This document shows positions 36,280 through 45,796 of a stretch of DNA of 64,000 bases, piece by piece. Position numbers and translations under genes: made by a program. Under the pieces are notes generated by a model. That model saw only the letters and a list, made by a program, of their open reading frames with translations, did no database searches and was not told where the DNA came from. Position 1 is the first letter of the stretch, and every line of letters begins with the position of its first letter. Source of the DNA: Clostridium sp. BSD9I1 (lineage in GTDB: Bacteria > Bacillota > Clostridia > Clostridiales > Clostridiaceae); contig NZ_FYAM01000006.1 of assembly GCF_900185645.1 (NCBI RefSeq), positions 348,763-412,762 of the forward strand, written 5' to 3'.

Positions 36280-36930
36280 ATGAAAAGTGCTGTATCAGAT
36301 TGCTATGAGCCTAAATATGGCGAACCGTTAAGAATAATTCCTAAAGCACAGAGAGAGCAAGCTATAAAAAGAGCAGGATATAATACATTTCTTCTAAAAC
36401 CACGAGAAGTATATATAGATTTATTGATACATAATAAAGTGAATAATAACAAATCAAAACAAGATATATTAAATAGTCAAGGTTCAAATTGTAACTATGA
36501 TAAATATAGATTAGAACAAGTAGAATATCTTTTGGAAAGACTTAAAAAGGCTTTAATACCTGTAATAAATTCCAGTGCAGGTCAGGCTGTTTTTTTAGAT
36601 GCAAAAAGGTTTTTATCACATATTCCACAGTCGCAGTTTCCAGCACAATCACTTGCAGCAGCATTATATGTAGACTCAGGGGTAAGGGGTATGGAAAGAG
36701 GAATAGTTTTTGCAGGAAGAGATAGTAAAACAGGAAAAGACCGTATCCCAAAGTTAGAACTTGTAAAGCTTACTATACCTCAAGGGGTTTATACCTATGC
36801 TCATTTGGATTATGTAGCGGAGGCTATAATATCTTTATATAAAAAGAGAAATGAAATTAAAGGTCTTAAATGGGAATATGAGCCTAAAATTTTAAGGTTT
36901 TTTACCGGTAGATTTAGCGTAATAGAATAA
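36280..36930 (+). CDS. Tryptophanase-family protein lacking the PLP-binding core
   Basis: A 216-residue open frame. Residues about 10-52 match the start of tryptophanase/tyrosine phenol-lyase (EPLRIIPKAQREQAIKRAGYN, FLLKPREVYIDLL); residues about 75-214 match the C-terminal domain (FPAQSLAAALYVDSG, AGRDSKTGKD, KLELVKLTIP, VYTYAHLD, YEPKILRFFT). The ~240 residues between them, including the PLP lysine and most active-site residues, are gone and replaced by a short Asn/Lys/Ser-rich link. The frame is open across the junction and GGGGGAAT precedes ATG. A deletion derivative; enzymic activity is not expected. Confidence 0.8.
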   Translation: MKSAVSDCYEPKYGEPLRIIPKAQREQAIKRAGYNTFLLKPREVYIDLLIHNKVNNNKSKQDILNSQGSNCNYDKYRLEQVEYLLERLKKALIPVINSSAGQAVFLDAKRFLSHIPQSQFPAQSLAAALYVDSGVRGMERGIVFAGRDSKTGKDRIPKLELVKLTIPQGVYTYAHLDYVAEAIISLYKKRNEIKGLKWEYEPKILRFFTGRFSVIE

Positions 36931-36948
36931 ACTTTAGAAGGTACACAT

Positions 36949-38547
36949 ATGAAAAAAGAAAGAGTAAAACTTAGAACAAAAATTAGTGCATTAAATATAA
37001 GCGTAGTAGTTATTTCTCTAGTGGTTACTATAATTTTAATATATCAAATGAGGATGTCCTGGATAACAAAAGAGGCAGAAATTAATTTGATGAATATAAG
37101 CAAAATCATATCTAAATCACCATTTATAGTTAATGGATTGAAAAATAAAAAAGATTCAGATGAAATGCAAAGTTATGTGAAGGAAATAGTAAAATCAGGT
37201 AAGCATGTAGATTCAATAAGTATAGTAGATTTAAATGGAAATACTTATGCAAATTCCGATTTTGAAAAAATGTATGATACAAATATTCAGGGCATATCTG
37301 AATTAGCATCCATACAAAACAAAGAAATTTTAGAGGATAAGATAGAAAGCTTTGGAAAACTTATAATATCATTTGTTGTAGTAAGGGATGACAAAGGAGA
37401 TCCCATAGGTTTTGTAATGGCAAAAGTATTAACTGAGAATATGGTAATAGCTGGATATGAAATAGTTATAACATTAATTCTTGTAATACTTTCAGGTCTG
37501 CTTATAGGAAGTGTAGGGTCACTTATAATATCAAAGAGTGTAAAAGAATCACTTTTAGGATATGAAGCAGAGCAAATTTCCAAGCTATTTATACAAAAGC
37601 AGGAGGTATTGGATTCCTTAGATGATGGCATAATTGCAGTAGATGATAGTTTAAAGGTAACCTTTTATAATAAGGGTGCTTTAAATATTCTAAAAATAGA
37701 TGAAGATAAAATAGGAGAGAATATGATAAATATCATATCCAATTTCAATCTATCTCAGGTATTTAAAGATGGGGAACCTCAATATAATAAGGAAATAATT
37801 ATAAATAACACAATAGTTGTCATAAATAGAATTCCAATAAAAAATAAAGACAAAGTTATAGGGGTAGTGGCAATATTTAGAGATAAAACTGAAATCACAA
37901 AGCTTGCCGAGGAGGTAACAGGAGTAAGACAAGTAGTAGAAGCACTAAGAGCTAATAATCATGAATTTATGAATAAACTTCATGTGATTTTAGGTCTTAT
38001 TCAAATAGGTGAAACTGATGAGGCAAAAAAATATATAGTTAGTCAAACTAAGGAGCAGCAGCAAAAGGTAACTCTTGTTATGAATAAAATAGAAGACTCA
38101 ACCATTGCAGCTCTTATGCTTGGAAAAATAAGCAGAGCAAAGGAAATGGGAGTAGAGCTTTATATTGACTCAAATAGTAATCTTAAAAGAACAAAGGGAA
38201 GAGTTAATAGCCATGCTTTAGTCACCATAATTGGGAACTTGCTTGAAAATGCTATAGAAGCAGTGAGTATAAGTGATAAGGAAAAGAAAGAAGTAAATAT
38301 ACTTATAGAGGAAGACTCCTCTTGTATTTTAATAGAGGTAAAAGATACAGGAGTAGGGATATCTAAAGAAAATTTGACCAAGGTGTTTTCTAACGGATAT
38401 TCAACTAAAGGTGAAAATAGAGGAAAGGGACTTATGCTTTTAAAGCAAGTTGTTGAAAATTTAAATGGCAAGGTAGAAGTTTTTTCTAACGTAAACGAAG
38501 GATGTCAGTTTAAGATATACATTACAAAGGAGGCAAAGGATGATTAA
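36949..38547 (+). CDS. CitA/DcuS-type sensor histidine kinase
   Basis: A 532-residue kinase: membrane helix 1 (about 12-30), a periplasm-facing sensor domain (about 32-160), helix 2 (about 168-190), cytoplasmic PAS (about 215-315), and a phospho-His in NNHEFMNKLHVILG near 345 with an HATPase domain (GNLLENAIEA, DTGVGIS, RGKGLMLLK). This is the layout of carboxylate sensors for citrate, fumarate, malate or succinate. It overlaps the regulator gene by 8 nt, and malate/aspartate genes follow, which makes a C4-dicarboxylate stimulus likely. Confidence 0.9.
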   Translation: MKKERVKLRTKISALNISVVVISLVVTIILIYQMRMSWITKEAEINLMNISKIISKSPFIVNGLKNKKDSDEMQSYVKEIVKSGKHVDSISIVDLNGNTYANSDFEKMYDTNIQGISELASIQNKEILEDKIESFGKLIISFVVVRDDKGDPIGFVMAKVLTENMVIAGYEIVITLILVILSGLLIGSVGSLIISKSVKESLLGYEAEQISKLFIQKQEVLDSLDDGIIAVDDSLKVTFYNKGALNILKIDEDKIGENMINIISNFNLSQVFKDGEPQYNKEIIINNTIVVINRIPIKNKDKVIGVVAIFRDKTEITKLAEEVTGVRQVVEALRANNHEFMNKLHVILGLIQIGETDEAKKYIVSQTKEQQQKVTLVMNKIEDSTIAALMLGKISRAKEMGVELYIDSNSNLKRTKGRVNSHALVTIIGNLLENAIEAVSISDKEKKEVNILIEEDSSCILIEVKDTGVGISKENLTKVFSNGYSTKGENRGKGLMLLKQVVENLNGKVEVFSNVNEGCQFKIYITKEAKDD

Positions 38548-39235
38548 TGTACTTATAGTAGAAGATGACCCAATGGTAGCACAAATAAATAAAAGATACA
38601 CGGAAAGTATAGAAGGATTTAAAGTAATTGGGGTTTGTGGCAATGGAAATGAAGCATTAAATACAATAAAGACCAAACAAATGCAACTAGTTATACTAGA
38701 CTTATATATGCCCAAATTGGATGGAATAGAATTTTTAAAAGAAATTAGAAAAGAGCATATAATGACAGATGTAATAATGGTAACAGCTGCACACGAAACA
38801 AATAAATTAAATGAAGTATTAAAGCTTGGTGCTATAGATTATCTTGTAAAGCCCTTTGAATATGAAAGGTTTAAGGAAGCATTAAATAAATTTAAGCTAA
38901 GATATGAGCTTTTAAAAGAAAAGTCTACTTTAAATCAAGAGGATATAGATAAAATAACAAGTCAAAATTCTCCAAGTTTAAGTGAGGAATTTCAAAAGGG
39001 AATAAATGAGAGAACTTTATATAGAATAAAAAAATTTATAAAGGATTATAGAGAGGAATACTTTACCTCAGAGGAAATAGCTGAAGGAATGAAATTATCT
39101 AGAGTTACCATAAGAAGATATCTAGAATATATGTCATCCTTTGGAGAGCTAATAAGAGACATAGAATATGGAGAAGTGGGAAGACCAAAAACTAAATATA
39201 AAATTTCAATAGATAATAAATTAACAATGAAGTAG
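38540..39235 (+). CDS. CitB/DcuR-type response regulator
   Basis: A 231-residue regulator. Receiver (1-120): VEDDP, phospho-Asp in LDLYMPKLDG (about D54), YLVKPF. C-terminal domain with HTH (ITSEEIAEGMKLSRVTIRRYL type) and the end GRPKTKYKI, typical of the DcuR/CitT/MalR family. AGGAGGC precedes its ATG inside the kinase gene. It probably activates the malic enzyme/aspartase operon that begins at 39570. Confidence 0.9.
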   Translation: MINVLIVEDDPMVAQINKRYTESIEGFKVIGVCGNGNEALNTIKTKQMQLVILDLYMPKLDGIEFLKEIRKEHIMTDVIMVTAAHETNKLNEVLKLGAIDYLVKPFEYERFKEALNKFKLRYELLKEKSTLNQEDIDKITSQNSPSLSEEFQKGINERTLYRIKKFIKDYREEYFTSEEIAEGMKLSRVTIRRYLEYMSSFGELIRDIEYGEVGRPKTKYKISIDNKLTMK

Positions 39236-39270
39236 TACATAAAAAAAATTAGTGAAATGAGATGTATGTG

Positions 39271-39315
39271 AAAGTTGCAAAGAACTCATAAAAGTCCTTT
39301 GTAACTTTTTATTTT
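39271..39315 (+). terminator. Terminator after the two-component genes
   Basis: AAAGTTGCAAAG (39271-39282) pairs with CTTTGTAACTTT (39297-39308), then TTATTTTT. Confidence 0.75.
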
Positions 39316-39369
39316 TGCAAATATATATCTTTTTTTATTCACAAATACTTTAAATTGATAAAGTCTATG

Positions 39370-39383
39370 TGTAAACGTTAACG
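39370..39383 (+). promoter_or_regulatory. cre-like catabolite control site
   Basis: TGTAAACGTTAACG matches 13 of 14 positions of the CcpA consensus TGWAANCGNTNWCA. It lies 190 bp before the malic enzyme gene. Confidence 0.45.
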
Positions 39384-39396
39384 ATAATAACATAAG

Positions 39397-39424
39397 TTAC
39401 AAAACAATTGCAATACTTTTGTAA
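39397..39424. promoter_or_regulatory. Inverted repeat before the malic enzyme operon
   Basis: TTACAAAA at 39397-39404 and TTTTGTAA at 39417-39424, exact 8-bp arms with a 12-bp gap. Candidate binding site for the DcuR-type regulator encoded next door. Confidence 0.4.
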
Positions 39425-39569
39425 TGTAGAAGTTGTTAGAAAATTAGGATAATATATATTTAAGCAATAAATATACAATAATATTTAATTACACAAATAA
39501 AATCAATTGGCCAATTGGTTTATATTAGCATTAATTATATACTTAAGTTTAGGATTGAAGGGGGATATT

Positions 39570-40745
39570 ATGGACTATAAAGAAATGAGCTTAAAGCTTC
39601 ACGAAGAAAAGTGTGGTAAAGTAGAGGTTATATCTAAAGTTACAGTGAAAAATAGAGAGGATTTAAGTATTGCCTATACTCCTGGGGTAGCAGAACCTTG
39701 TAAAAAGATACATGAAGATATAGAAAATGTATATAAGTATACGGCTAAAAAGAACTTAGTAGCAGTAGTTACAGATGGAACAGCAGTACTTGGACTTGGA
39801 GATATAGGACCAGAAGCTGCTATGCCAGTTATGGAGGGAAAGGCAATACTTTTTAAGGAATTTGCGGATGTAGATGCATTTCCAATATGTTTAGATACAA
39901 AGGATGTTGAAGAAATAATAAAGACAGTTAAGTACTTATCTCCAACCTTTAGTGGAATAAACTTAGAGGATATCTCAGCACCAAGATGTTTTGAGATAGA
40001 AAAAAGGCTTAAGGAAGAACTTGATATACCTGTATTTCATGATGATCAGCATGGTACAGCCATAGTGGTTTTAGCAGGGCTTCTAAATGCATTAAAACTT
40101 GTGGATAAAAAGATAGAAGATGCAAAAATAGTTATAAATGGAGCAGGTTCTGCTGGAATATCTATATGTAAGCTTTTAATGGCAAGAGGAGCAAGAAATA
40201 TTATTATGTGTGACATAAAGGGAGCTTTGCTAGAAGGAGAAAATTGGATGAACAAAGCTCAAGTAGAAATTGCAAAGGTTACAAATAGAAACTTCGAAAA
40301 AGGAACATTAAAAGATATTATAAAAGAAAAAGACGTATTTATTGGAGTTTCAGGACCTAATGTATTAAATGCAGAAATGGTTTCTACAATGAATAAAAAT
40401 TCTATAATTTTTGCTATGGCAAATCCTTCACCTGAAATCCTTCCAGAGGAAGCTAAAAAGGGTGGAGCAAGAGTTATAGCTACAGGAAGATCTGACTATC
40501 CAAATCAAATAAATAATGTACTTGTTTTTCCTGGAATATTTAGAGGGGCATTAGATGTACGAGCAAGGGAAATAACAGAAGAAATGAAACTTGCAGCAGC
40601 AGAGGCAATTTCAAGTATTGTTAAAGATGAAGAATTAACTGAAGAATATATAATTCCAGACCCATTTAATAAAGAGGTAGTAGAAGCTGTTTCTAAGAAA
40701 GTAGGAGAAATAGCTATAAAAACTGGTATTGGTAAAATAAAATAA
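39570..40745 (+). CDS. NAD(P)-dependent malic enzyme
   Basis: A 391-residue short-form malic enzyme: AYTPGVAEPC near 38 (catalytic Tyr), VTDGTAVLGLGDIGPEA near 70, FHDDQHGTA near 155 (metal site), and NAD motif GAGSAGISI near 190. It decarboxylates malate to pyruvate. The start at 39570 is behind GAAGGGGGA; 21 further residues upstream belong to an untranslated stretch. First gene of the C4-acid operon, with the symporter 23 nt downstream. Confidence 0.92.
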   Translation: MDYKEMSLKLHEEKCGKVEVISKVTVKNREDLSIAYTPGVAEPCKKIHEDIENVYKYTAKKNLVAVVTDGTAVLGLGDIGPEAAMPVMEGKAILFKEFADVDAFPICLDTKDVEEIIKTVKYLSPTFSGINLEDISAPRCFEIEKRLKEELDIPVFHDDQHGTAIVVLAGLLNALKLVDKKIEDAKIVINGAGSAGISICKLLMARGARNIIMCDIKGALLEGENWMNKAQVEIAKVTNRNFEKGTLKDIIKEKDVFIGVSGPNVLNAEMVSTMNKNSIIFAMANPSPEILPEEAKKGGARVIATGRSDYPNQINNVLVFPGIFRGALDVRAREITEEMKLAAAEAISSIVKDEELTEEYIIPDPFNKEVVEAVSKKVGEIAIKTGIGKIK

Positions 40746-40768
40746 GAAATATTATAGGGGGCGATCAA

Positions 40769-42028
40769 ATGGGTAAAAAGAAAATCAGTCTTGTAACCAA
40801 AATAATGCTAGGCTTAATACTTGGAGTAATAGTAGGATTATTTTTCACATCCTCACCTAAAATTGCTACAAACTATATAAAACCTATAGGCACATTGTTT
40901 TTAAACCTTATTAAAATGACTATAGTTCCATTGGTATTTTCATCCTTGGTGGTTGGGGCAGCAAGTGTTGGAGATGTTAAGAAGCTTGGCAGAATTGGCG
41001 GAAAGACTATGATTTATTTCTTTGTAACTACTGCTATAGCAATAATCATAGGATTAGTTCTTGCTAACATATTTAAGCCAGGGGTAGGCGTGACACTTAT
41101 TGCGGGAGCTCAGCAAAAGGCTACTGAAGCGCCATCGTTAATTCAAACATTACTTGATATTGTTCCAACAAATCCAATAGATGCACTTGCTAAAGGAAAT
41201 ATGCTTCAAATTATATTCTTTGCAGTGTTTACAGGAGTAGGAGCAACTTATATTGGGGAAAAAGGAGAAGCTTACTTAAAGTTCTGTAATAGTTTAGCTG
41301 AAATTATGTATAAGTTAACTGAAGTAATAATGAATTTAGCACCTTATGGAGTATTTGCACTTATAGTTCCTGTCATTGCAACTAATGGACCAGCGGTATT
41401 GATTCCACTAATTAAAGTAATATTAGTTTGCTATGCTGGTTATATATTACATGCAATAATAGCGTATTCATTTTCTGTTAGTATGTTCTCCAAAATATCA
41501 CCAATTGAATTTTTAAGAGGGACTTCAGCACCAACAGCGATAGCATTTAGCACAAGCAGCGGAGCAGGGACTTTACCTGTAGCTCTTAAAACAGTAAGAG
41601 AAAAATTTGGGGTATCAGAAGGAATAGCAAGTTTTGTGCTTCCGCTAGGTACTACAATAAATATGGACGGAACAGCAATATATCAAGCAGTATGCGCAAT
41701 ATTTATTGCACAGGCTTATGGAATTTCATTATCGGTTTCGCAGCAAATAACAATACTGCTTACAGCACTACTCGCTTCAATTGGGACAGCAGGGGTTCCT
41801 GGAGCAGGATTTATGATGCTCATGATGGTTTTATCTTCTGTAGGTCTTCCACTTGAAGGAGCAGCACTCATTGCAGGTATAGATAGAATACTTGATATGG
41901 GAAGAACTGCTGTAAATGTTACAGGAAATGTAGGAGCGTGTATTGTAATTGCAGGAACTGAAGGCGAAATAGATTATAGTAAGGCTTCAATAAAAAATAA
42001 AAATAGATCTGAAAATGCAGAAGCTTAA
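40769..42028 (+). CDS. DAACS dicarboxylate/amino acid:cation symporter, copy 1
   Basis: A 419-residue GltP/DctA-type transporter with eight membrane helices and two hairpins. Signatures: the serine-rich hairpin AFSTSSGAGTLPV (about 252-264), NMDGTAIYQ near 297 and GAGFMMLMM. In the family the SSGAG loop and the NMDGTA motif form the substrate and Na+ site. GGGGGCGA precedes ATG. Very similar to copy 2 at 44509 along most of its length. Likely substrate aspartate, glutamate, malate or fumarate. Confidence 0.92.
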   Translation: MGKKKISLVTKIMLGLILGVIVGLFFTSSPKIATNYIKPIGTLFLNLIKMTIVPLVFSSLVVGAASVGDVKKLGRIGGKTMIYFFVTTAIAIIIGLVLANIFKPGVGVTLIAGAQQKATEAPSLIQTLLDIVPTNPIDALAKGNMLQIIFFAVFTGVGATYIGEKGEAYLKFCNSLAEIMYKLTEVIMNLAPYGVFALIVPVIATNGPAVLIPLIKVILVCYAGYILHAIIAYSFSVSMFSKISPIEFLRGTSAPTAIAFSTSSGAGTLPVALKTVREKFGVSEGIASFVLPLGTTINMDGTAIYQAVCAIFIAQAYGISLSVSQQITILLTALLASIGTAGVPGAGFMMLMMVLSSVGLPLEGAALIAGIDRILDMGRTAVNVTGNVGACIVIAGTEGEIDYSKASIKNKNRSENAEA

Positions 42029-42042
42029 ATTGGGGGATTAAT

Positions 42043-42744
42043 ATGAGTAAAATCGTGGGGATTTTAGGAGGAATGGGACCTCAAGCAACTTGTGATTTAT
42101 TTAGTAAGATTATAAATTATACAAATGCTAAAAGTGATCAGGAAAATATTCACTTACTTATAGATGATAATGTAGAGATTCCTGATAGAACTAACTACAT
42201 TTTGGGTAAAGGAGAAAATCCAATAACACCTATGGTAGAAACAGCAGTAAAACTTAGAAATGCTGGAGCAGAGATGATTATAATTCCATGTAACACAGCA
42301 CATTACTTTTATAATAAACTGACAGAAGCTGTTGAGGTGCCTTTTATAAATATGATTGAAGAAGTGGGAAAATATATTTATAAAAGCTATGGTAAGTGCA
42401 AAGCAGGCCTTCTTGCAACCACAGGAACTTATCAAGGGAAAGTATATGAAACCTACTGTAAAAAGTATAATGTAGAAATTGTCTCGCCAAGTGATGACGA
42501 TAAAAACTTTATTTTAGATTTAATTTATAGGGTTAAAGCAGGGGATATGAATTTTAATATAGACAAAATAATAGAAGTATTAAATGAGTTTAGGCGCAAT
42601 GAAGTTAATACAATAATACTTGGATGCACAGAGCTTCCACTAGTGTTTGATAGTTTAGATAAAGATCTATTTAAGGACTTTAATTTTATATCATCTACAG
42701 ATGTATTGGCAAAGAGAACGGTGGAACTAGCTCAAGCTAATTAA
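42043..42744 (+). CDS. Aspartate/glutamate racemase family protein, copy 1
   Basis: A 233-residue racemase-fold protein with GILGGMGPQAT at the N-terminus, catalytic Cys in IPCNTAHYF near 86 and the second Cys in LGCTELPL near 196. PLP-independent aspartate racemases have this arrangement. It begins 14 nt after the symporter stop. It can convert D-aspartate to L-aspartate for the aspartase encoded next. Confidence 0.9.
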   Translation: MSKIVGILGGMGPQATCDLFSKIINYTNAKSDQENIHLLIDDNVEIPDRTNYILGKGENPITPMVETAVKLRNAGAEMIIIPCNTAHYFYNKLTEAVEVPFINMIEEVGKYIYKSYGKCKAGLLATTGTYQGKVYETYCKKYNVEIVSPSDDDKNFILDLIYRVKAGDMNFNIDKIIEVLNEFRRNEVNTIILGCTELPLVFDSLDKDLFKDFNFISSTDVLAKRTVELAQAN

Positions 42745-42770
42745 TAATTAATACTTAGGGGGATTTAAAA

Positions 42771-44183
42771 ATGAGATATAGAATAGAAAGTGACTCAATA
42801 GGAGAAAAAGAAGTTCCAATAAATGCTTATTATGGAGTACAAACCTTAAGGGCTTATGAAAATTTCAATATAACAGGACGTAGAATTCATCCACAGCTTA
42901 TAAAAGCACTAGCTGAAATAAAAAAGGCAGCAGCTATAACAAACATGGATATTGAACTTTTAAATAGAAAAGTTGGAAATGCCATTGTAAAAGCTTGTGA
43001 TGAAATTATAAAGGGGAAGTATCATGAGGAGTTTATAACAGATGCTGTACAGGGCGGCGCAGGCACATCCATGAACATGAATGCAAATGAAGTTGTAGCA
43101 AATATAGCTATACAAATCCTCGGAGGAGAAATGGGGGATTATAGTATAGTTCACCCTAATGACCATGTTAACATGGGTCAGTCTACAAATGACGTTATAC
43201 CAACAGGGGGGAAAATTGCATCTATAAGATTATTAAATGGAGCTTTAATGAAGTTAAATGATTTAGTAGATGCCTTACTAAATAAATCAAAAGAGTTTGA
43301 TCATGTAATTAAGATGGGAAGAACTCAACTTCAAGATGCAGTTCCAATAAGACTTGGACAGGAATTTAAGGCGTATGCAGATGCAGTAAAAAGAGATATA
43401 ACCAGAATTAAGAGATCTATGGAAGATTTAAGGCATGTAAGTATAGGGGCAACTGCCATAGGAACTGGAATAAATGCTGATGAGGAATATGTAAAAAATG
43501 TAACTCCTAATTTAAGCATAGTTACAGAACTCGAACTTGTACAATGCGATGACTTAGTAGATGGGACTCAAAACCTAGATACCTTTGCAGCGGTATCTGG
43601 AGCATTAAAGGTTTGTGCAATAAATTTATCTAAAATATCAAATGACTTAAGATTAATGTCTTCAGGGCCAAGAACAGGTATAGGAGAAATTAATCTTCCA
43701 GCAAAACAAAATGGATCTTCTATAATGCCTGGAAAAGTTAATCCAGTAATACCTGAAGTAGTTAGTCAAGTAGCATTTAATATAATAGGAAATGATATGA
43801 CAATTACTATGGCAGCAGAAGCAGGTCAATTAGAGTTGAATGCCTTTGAACCAGTACTTTATTATAAATTGTTTGAATCCATAGAAACTCTTACAAATGG
43901 AGTTAAAACCTTTATAGAAAACTGTGTAAATGGCATTACAGCAAATGAAAAGCGTTGTAAGGACTTAGTTGAAAACAGTGTAGGTATAATAACTGCCATA
44001 TGCCCACATGTAGGGTATAAAAATTCAGCTAAAATAGCTAAAACTGCTATAAAAACTGGAGAATCTGTAAGAGAACTTATCTTAAAGGAAGGTTTATTAA
44101 AAGAAGCAGAACTAGATGTGATATTTGATGCATATGGTATGACTGAACCAGGAATTTCGGGGAAGGAACTTTTGAAGAGATAG
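42771..44183 (+). CDS. aspA: Aspartate ammonia-lyase
   Basis: A 470-residue aspartase/fumarase-superfamily enzyme. The SS loop GSSIMPGKVNP near 317 holds the catalytic serine; other signatures are GAGTSMNMNANEV near 98 and GQSTNDVIPT near 140. The aspartase-type rather than fumarase-type pattern fits its operon with a racemase and an amino-acid symporter. Produces fumarate and ammonia from aspartate. AGGGGG lies 8 nt before ATG. A terminator follows. Confidence 0.92.
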   Translation: MRYRIESDSIGEKEVPINAYYGVQTLRAYENFNITGRRIHPQLIKALAEIKKAAAITNMDIELLNRKVGNAIVKACDEIIKGKYHEEFITDAVQGGAGTSMNMNANEVVANIAIQILGGEMGDYSIVHPNDHVNMGQSTNDVIPTGGKIASIRLLNGALMKLNDLVDALLNKSKEFDHVIKMGRTQLQDAVPIRLGQEFKAYADAVKRDITRIKRSMEDLRHVSIGATAIGTGINADEEYVKNVTPNLSIVTELELVQCDDLVDGTQNLDTFAAVSGALKVCAINLSKISNDLRLMSSGPRTGIGEINLPAKQNGSSIMPGKVNPVIPEVVSQVAFNIIGNDMTITMAAEAGQLELNAFEPVLYYKLFESIETLTNGVKTFIENCVNGITANEKRCKDLVENSVGIITAICPHVGYKNSAKIAKTAIKTGESVRELILKEGLLKEAELDVIFDAYGMTEPGISGKELLKR

Positions 44184-44236
44184 TAATAATTGATTTAGTT
44201 ATGAATTACAGAGTGGAAATAAAGTTCTAGAATTTG

Positions 44237-44275
44237 AAAAAGAAGTTTGCAAGTGTGCAAGCTTCTTTTTTATTT
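44237..44275 (+). terminator. Terminator of the malic enzyme/aspartase operon
   Basis: AAGAAGTTTGCA (44240-44251 region) pairs with TGCAAGCTTCTT (44255-44267), then TTTTTATTT. The rest of the 325-bp gap shows no gene. Confidence 0.75.
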
Positions 44276-44508
44276 GAGCTAAACATAGGCAGCAATAGTG
44301 GCTTTGTAGAAAATAAGCTGCAGGTAGCTTGTTTGTTTTGCAAGAATAATAAAAAAAAGGTGCAAAAAAACACAATGGGTATTGGGTTTTTATGGATAAA
44401 TCGATGTTGAACCGCAAGTTTGTTGGAATGTTTTTTCAAAACTTAGGAATTATTACATTGCTAAAGTAATATACATTTAATTGAAAATCTAATATAGGAG
44501 GCGTTCAA

Positions 44509-45741
44509 ATGAAAGAAAAAAAGATGAGTCTTGTAACAAAAATAATGATAGGCTTGGTACTTGGAGTAATAGTAGGCTTATTTTTTACTTCATCACCTAA
44601 AATTGCTTCAGATTATATAAAGCCTATAGGAACACTATTTTTGAATCTTATTAAAATGACTATAGTACCATTAGTGTTTGCATCTTTAGTAATTGGTGCA
44701 GCAAGCGTTGGAGATATTAAAAAGCTTGGCAGAATTGGAGGAAAGACCATACTTTATTTCTTCTTAACTACTGGAGTAGCTATAGCCATAGGACTAGTTC
44801 TTGCAAATGTATTTAAACCTGGAGTAGGAGTTAAGCTTATAGCGGGAGTTCAGCCAAAAGTAAATGAGGCACCATCATTAATTCAAACATTAATTGATAT
44901 TATTCCAACTAATCCAATAGATGCGCTTGTAAAGGGAAATATGCTTCAAATTATATTTTTTGCAATTTTTACAGGAGTATCAGCAACTTATATTGGGGAA
45001 AAGGGAGAGATGTATCTAAAGTTTTGTAATAGTTTAGCTGAAATTATGTATAAAATAACTGAAATGATAATGAATTTAGCACCTTATGGAGTATTTGCAC
45101 TTATAGTTCCCGTTATTGCAGCTAACGGTCCAAAGGTTCTGCTTCCATTGATTAAATTAATACTAGTTTGTTATGCAGGATTTATATTACATTCAGTATT
45201 AGTGTATTCATTTTCTGTTAAAGCACTTTCCAAAATATCACCAAAAGAATTTTTTAAAGGAACTTCAGGTCCAGCGGCTTTAGCTTTCAGTACAAGCAGC
45301 AGTTCAGGAACATTACCATTAACTATTAAAACTGTTATGGAGAAATTTGGAGTGTCAGAAGGAATAGCAAGTTTTGTACTTCCTTTAGGTGCAACAATAA
45401 ATATGGATGGAACAGCTATATATCAAGGGGTAAGTGCCATATTCATTGCACAAGTATACGGAATAGCATTGACACCGGGGCAGCAAGTTACTGTACTTTT
45501 AACAGCACTATTAGCATCTATTGGTACAGCAGGAGTTCCAGGAGCAGGATTTATGATGCTTATGATGGTTCTAACATCTGTAGGACTTCCGCTTGAAGGA
45601 GCTGCATTAATTGCAGGTATAGATAGAATACTTGACATGGGAAGAACGTCCGTAAATGTTATAGGAGATGTGGCAGGATCTATAGTAGTTGGTGCTACTG
45701 AAAATGAGATTGATTATGATAAGGCTTCTGTAAAAAAATAA
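44509..45741 (+). CDS. DAACS dicarboxylate/amino acid:cation symporter, copy 2
   Basis: A 410-residue paralog of the transporter at 40769, identical over long stretches (for example SLVTKIM.GL.LGVIVGLFFTSSPKIA). The substrate hairpin differs: AFSTSSSSGTLPL instead of SSGAGTLPV, and NMDGTAIYQ is kept. Such a change in the serine hairpin may alter specificity. AGGAGGCG precedes ATG. It forms with the second racemase a duplicated pair, without a second malic enzyme or aspartase. Confidence 0.92.
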   Translation: MKEKKMSLVTKIMIGLVLGVIVGLFFTSSPKIASDYIKPIGTLFLNLIKMTIVPLVFASLVIGAASVGDIKKLGRIGGKTILYFFLTTGVAIAIGLVLANVFKPGVGVKLIAGVQPKVNEAPSLIQTLIDIIPTNPIDALVKGNMLQIIFFAIFTGVSATYIGEKGEMYLKFCNSLAEIMYKITEMIMNLAPYGVFALIVPVIAANGPKVLLPLIKLILVCYAGFILHSVLVYSFSVKALSKISPKEFFKGTSGPAALAFSTSSSSGTLPLTIKTVMEKFGVSEGIASFVLPLGATINMDGTAIYQGVSAIFIAQVYGIALTPGQQVTVLLTALLASIGTAGVPGAGFMMLMMVLTSVGLPLEGAALIAGIDRILDMGRTSVNVIGDVAGSIVVGATENEIDYDKASVKK

Positions 45742-45796
45742 ACTTAAGGTATAGAAGTTTAGAATAGCAGCTTAATCTTTAAGTTGGGGGAGTAAA

